A stretch of DNA of 64,000 bases, taken from Desulfonatronum thiosulfatophilum (lineage in GTDB: Bacteria; Desulfobacterota; Desulfovibrionia; Desulfovibrionales; Desulfonatronaceae). Positions 61,599 to 64,000 of the stretch are shown here, one piece after another (within the stretch, counting starts at the first letter, position 1; each line of letters begins with the position of its first letter). The position numbers and the translations under genes are program-made. Where the stretch lies: assembly GCF_900104215.1 (NCBI RefSeq), contig NZ_FMXO01000003.1, positions 124,001 through 188,000 of the forward strand. Reading direction: 5' to 3'. The notes under the pieces are model-generated. The model was not told where the DNA came from. It did no database searches and worked only from the letters and a program-made list of their open reading frames with translations.

Positions 61599-62252
61599 GT
61601 GCCGTACACAGCCCCCTATCCCGAACCCTACGATCAACTCCTGGGAAATCTGCCGCTGGTCCTGATGGAGCATGACGCGCCAGAATATTTTGGCATTCTG
61701 CTTCAGGGCGGATTCGACATGCCCGTTCCCGAACCCTGTACGCTGCGGGAGTTTCTGTGCGAGCTGGTCGGCGTCTGCGGGGTGTATACGGAAAAAAGTC
61801 TGCAGACCATCTTCCTGGACGGAAAAGCCATTGACGATCTGGACCGGGCCTTGCTCGGGCCGTCCTCACGACTGGCCCTGTCCGCGGCCATGCCCGGACT
61901 GGTGGGAGCGACCATGCGCCGGGGCGGGTATTACAGCCGGATGCGGGAGGGCATTTCCCAGGCAAAGGGCGATGGTCTTGAGGCTTCTGAAAAAAAGCCG
62001 TTCCGGCTGCATGTCCGTCTCTACAATGCCGTGGGCCGCGAACTTGCCGGATTGTTTCTGCACCACGGGATTTTCGTTTCTTCGGAAAGCCTGCTCCGAT
62101 TTTTGAAAATCCAGCCGCCCAAATTCTTCGATCATCTACAAAAAGCCTCTCTTGCAGGCGCTCCTCTGCCTATAGGATCATCAGCGGCGGGCACCTGGCA
62201 ACTCCCCGGGGGTGATATCGCCCTGCGGGTCACCAGCGAACGTAAGGAATGA
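61599..62252 (+). CDS. Uncharacterised protein next to the aldehyde oxidoreductase
   Basis: A 217-residue soluble protein that I cannot name. The region from ~35 to 105 (LREFLCELVG, IFLDGKAIDDLD, LALSAAMPGLVGATMRRGGYY) looks conserved; it recalls ubiquitin-like sulfur-carrier folds such as MoaD only in its position next to an AOR gene. No membrane helix. GTG 61599 follows CAGGAG; the terminator of the previous gene lies upstream, so it may have its own promoter. The function is unknown; a cofactor or assembly role is a guess. Confidence 0.75.
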   Translation: MPYTAPYPEPYDQLLGNLPLVLMEHDAPEYFGILLQGGFDMPVPEPCTLREFLCELVGVCGVYTEKSLQTIFLDGKAIDDLDRALLGPSSRLALSAAMPGLVGATMRRGGYYSRMREGISQAKGDGLEASEKKPFRLHVRLYNAVGRELAGLFLHHGIFVSSESLLRFLKIQPPKFFDHLQKASLAGAPLPIGSSAAGTWQLPGGDIALRVTSERKE

Positions 62253-62350
62253 CTTCTTCTTCCGGCCAGGACTTCTCCTTTCTCACTTGAGACGTCTCAG
62301 CACCGGTTCAACCAAGCATTTTTTCTGCCCCCCCTGACCATCACGCTGCC

Positions 62351-63535
62351 TCAAAAGGCGTCGCATCGGTGGCACGCAATATTGTTCCGCGCGGCAAGAC
62401 GGGTTTTCAGGCGCATGATGCGTTCATACGATTCTTGTATGCGGGATTCCGAAATGCGGCCATCCCGGACCAGACCCAGGATGATTTCCTGGGCCTTTTG
62501 CGCAATCCCATCGTCATACACAAGGTTGTTCCCGAAAATAATGATATCCGCGCCGGCCAGGATGGTTTGTTTCAGGGCGATTTCCAGGCTGTAGTGGTCT
62601 GTAATGGCCTGCATCTGCATGTCGTCGGAGATGATCACGCCCTGGTAGTTCATCTGGTCGCGCAACAGGCCCTGCATGATCGCCGGAGAAAGGGTCGCTG
62701 GCCAATCCGGATCCAGGGCGGCATTGAAAACATGTGCGGTCATGATCATGTCCGTGCCCACGGAGCTCAGGATTTCGCGGTAGGGTTCCAACTCGATTTC
62801 AGTCCAGGTCTGGGTGACGTCCGTGAAGCCGAGATGGGAATCCGTGGTGGAACTGCCATGGCCGGGAAAATGTTTCAGTGCGGTCAGGATGCCTTCGGCC
62901 TGATGAGCGAGAATTTCCGCCATGGCCTGTTCGGCGACAATGTGCGGATTGTCGGAAAAGCTGCGTTCCAGCATGCCGATGACCGGGTTGCCCGGGTTGA
63001 CGTTCACATCCACCACGGGAGACAGGTTGATGTTGATGCCCAGTTCGGCCAGCATCCTGGCAGTCTGGCGGGAATATTCACCCGTGAGGGTCAGGTCGTT
63101 CTGCAAGCCGAGCCAGCCCTTGGAAACCGTTGCCGGAAACCCGAAGGTTTCCTTGAGCCGGTTGACCCGTCCGCCCTCCTGATCGATGGCCACGAACAGC
63201 GGGACGTCCGGGGACGCGGCGTGGAGCCTGGCCACCAGATTTTTGAGCTGTTCCGGCGAGGCCACGTTGCGGACGCGACTTTTCAACTCGACGTCGTAGT
63301 CGAAGATGATCACTCCGCCCACCCGTCCGGCACGAATGTCTTGGATGACGGAGCAGGTTTCCTCCACATCCAGGCCGCGAAATCCGATCATCAGCATCTG
63401 GCCCACCATGGCTTCCAGGCTGTCGTTCAATGCCGCCGAGGCCGTGCGAACCGGCAGCCATGACAAGGCTAGGACAAGGAGCAGGCACGCAAGAAAAGAC
63501 GATGTCAGGGAGAGGGATTGGTGGCGAATGTTCAT
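62351..63535 (-). CDS. Secreted GH3 beta-N-acetylhexosaminidase (NagZ-like)
   Basis: A 394-residue glycosidase with an N-terminal signal peptide (about 32 residues, hydrophobic LACLLLVLALSWLP, cleavage near ASA). The KHFPGHG motif near residue 200 and the SDDMQM nucleophile motif near residue 285 mark GH3. It removes GlcNAc from peptidoglycan fragments. The signal peptide places it in the periplasm, while NagZ of E. coli is cytosolic. GAGGTG precedes ATG 63535. Confidence 0.9.
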   Translation of the reverse strand: MNIRHQSLSLTSSFLACLLLVLALSWLPVRTASAALNDSLEAMVGQMLMIGFRGLDVEETCSVIQDIRAGRVGGVIIFDYDVELKSRVRNVASPEQLKNLVARLHAASPDVPLFVAIDQEGGRVNRLKETFGFPATVSKGWLGLQNDLTLTGEYSRQTARMLAELGININLSPVVDVNVNPGNPVIGMLERSFSDNPHIVAEQAMAEILAHQAEGILTALKHFPGHGSSTTDSHLGFTDVTQTWTEIELEPYREILSSVGTDMIMTAHVFNAALDPDWPATLSPAIMQGLLRDQMNYQGVIISDDMQMQAITDHYSLEIALKQTILAGADIIIFGNNLVYDDGIAQKAQEIILGLVRDGRISESRIQESYERIMRLKTRLAARNNIACHRCDAF

Positions 63536-63581
63536 GAAACACCTCGTGTGATTAAATTTCATAGATATATGATCACATGAA

Positions 63582-64000
63582 TTACAGAATCCGGCACCCG
63601 TCTTCCGTGACCAGGATCATGTATTCCCAGCGAATGCCGCCCCATTCCGGATAATAGAGCCCCGGTTCCACGGTGACGATCATGCCCGGAGCCAGGATGG
63701 TCTTGTCGTGGGGCCCCAGGCTCGGCGCCTCATGGGTTTCCAGCCCGATACCGTGTCCCAGGCCGTGGTTGAACCGCTCATCCACGAGATAATCCCGAAA
63801 GAAGCTCTTCACCAAATGATATGCTTCGGCGACCGGCTTTCCCGGGCGAATCGCAGCAATGGCCGCGTCCTGGGCCTTGCGGACCAGGTCCATGGTGCGT
63901 TTGAAGCCGTCCGGGGGGGCGGCGCCGACCCAGAAGGTCCTGGTTTGATCCGAACAGTAGGCGTTGAGGCGGGCGCCGGCGTCCACCAGAACCAGGCAGT
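63582..64000 (-). CDS. M24-family Xaa-Pro aminopeptidase, C-terminal part (cut by the window edge)
   Basis: Only ~139 C-terminal residues are visible; the frame continues to the right edge of the window (CLVLVDAGARLNAYCSDQTRTF). Metal-binding residues of the pita-bread fold are present: Asp in VDAG and SDQT, His in HGLGHGIGLETHE and the two Glu in VTVEPGLYYPEWGGIRWEYMILV. It removes N-terminal residues before proline. The N-terminal part is missing, not lost. Confidence 0.88.
   Translation of the reverse strand, partial: CLVLVDAGARLNAYCSDQTRTFWVGAAPPDGFKRTMDLVRKAQDAAIAAIRPGKPVAEAYHLVKSFFRDYLVDERFNHGLGHGIGLETHEAPSLGPHDKTILAPGMIVTVEPGLYYPEWGGIRWEYMILVTEDGCRIL

Overview
The window reads as a chromosomal segment of a sulfate-reducing bacterium of the Desulfovibrionales (Desulfobacterota). 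Support comes from a periplasmic tetraheme cytochrome c3, an adenylate kinase with the Cys-X5-His-X15-Cys-X2-Cys metal site known from Desulfovibrio gigas, menaquinone synthesis by the futalosine route, the adh-hdrCBA-flxDCBA electron-transfer operon typical of ethanol-using Desulfovibrio, a tungsten-type aldehyde:ferredoxin oxidoreductase and a DUF39 homocysteine-synthesis protein. The genus cannot be fixed from this sequence alone. Genes are dense and no phage, CRISPR array or intact insertion sequence was seen.

Layout. 0.1-13 kb is mostly housekeeping on the minus strand: a receiver-only response regulator (plus strand), YifB/ComM ATPase, two tandem signal peptidases with lepA, then the protein quality-control set lon, clpX, clpP and tig, and a tRNA-Leu. 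13-18 kb holds mqnD, mqnB and menG for menaquinone, a large acidic coiled-coil protein and the c3 cytochrome. 18-29 kb carries a zinc M16C protease, adk, mqnA, tRNA-Thr, an AspT/YidE-type transporter, a methyltransferase, tmk and a YhaM-like nuclease. 29-39 kb has a four-subunit 2-oxoacid:ferredoxin oxidoreductase (korDABC) running into surE, a DUF39/DUF362 pair, a tiny basic protein with an FmdB zinc ribbon, purB, pyrE and two envelope proteins. 39.6-44.7 kb has tRNA-Lys and tRNA-Glu, a small decayed gene, a fused B12-binding radical SAM/DUF2344 protein, a small conserved protein and an MFS transporter.

The most distinctive part is 44.7-62.3 kb. A first iron alcohol dehydrogenase is coupled to a histidine kinase (PAS domain with a Cys cluster) and a sigma-54 activator. 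A consensus sigma-54 promoter with two enhancer-like dyads about 200 bp upstream precedes a second iron alcohol dehydrogenase. hdrCBA-flxDCBA, a ferritin-like protein, the aldehyde oxidoreductase and an uncharacterised 217-residue protein follow. Together these encode oxidation of alcohol to aldehyde to acid, with electrons passed to NAD(H), ferredoxin and (by analogy) DsrC through the Flx-Hdr complex. Two copies of a ~225 bp inverted-repeat element in the same orientation bracket the kinase/regulator block, and a third, unrelated element with similar ends lies between adh2 and hdrC. The right edge has a GH3 hexosaminidase and a truncated M24 peptidase.

Several intergenic regions carry degenerate hexanucleotide tracts (AATCGN)n, often in inverted pairs, and REP-like palindromes.
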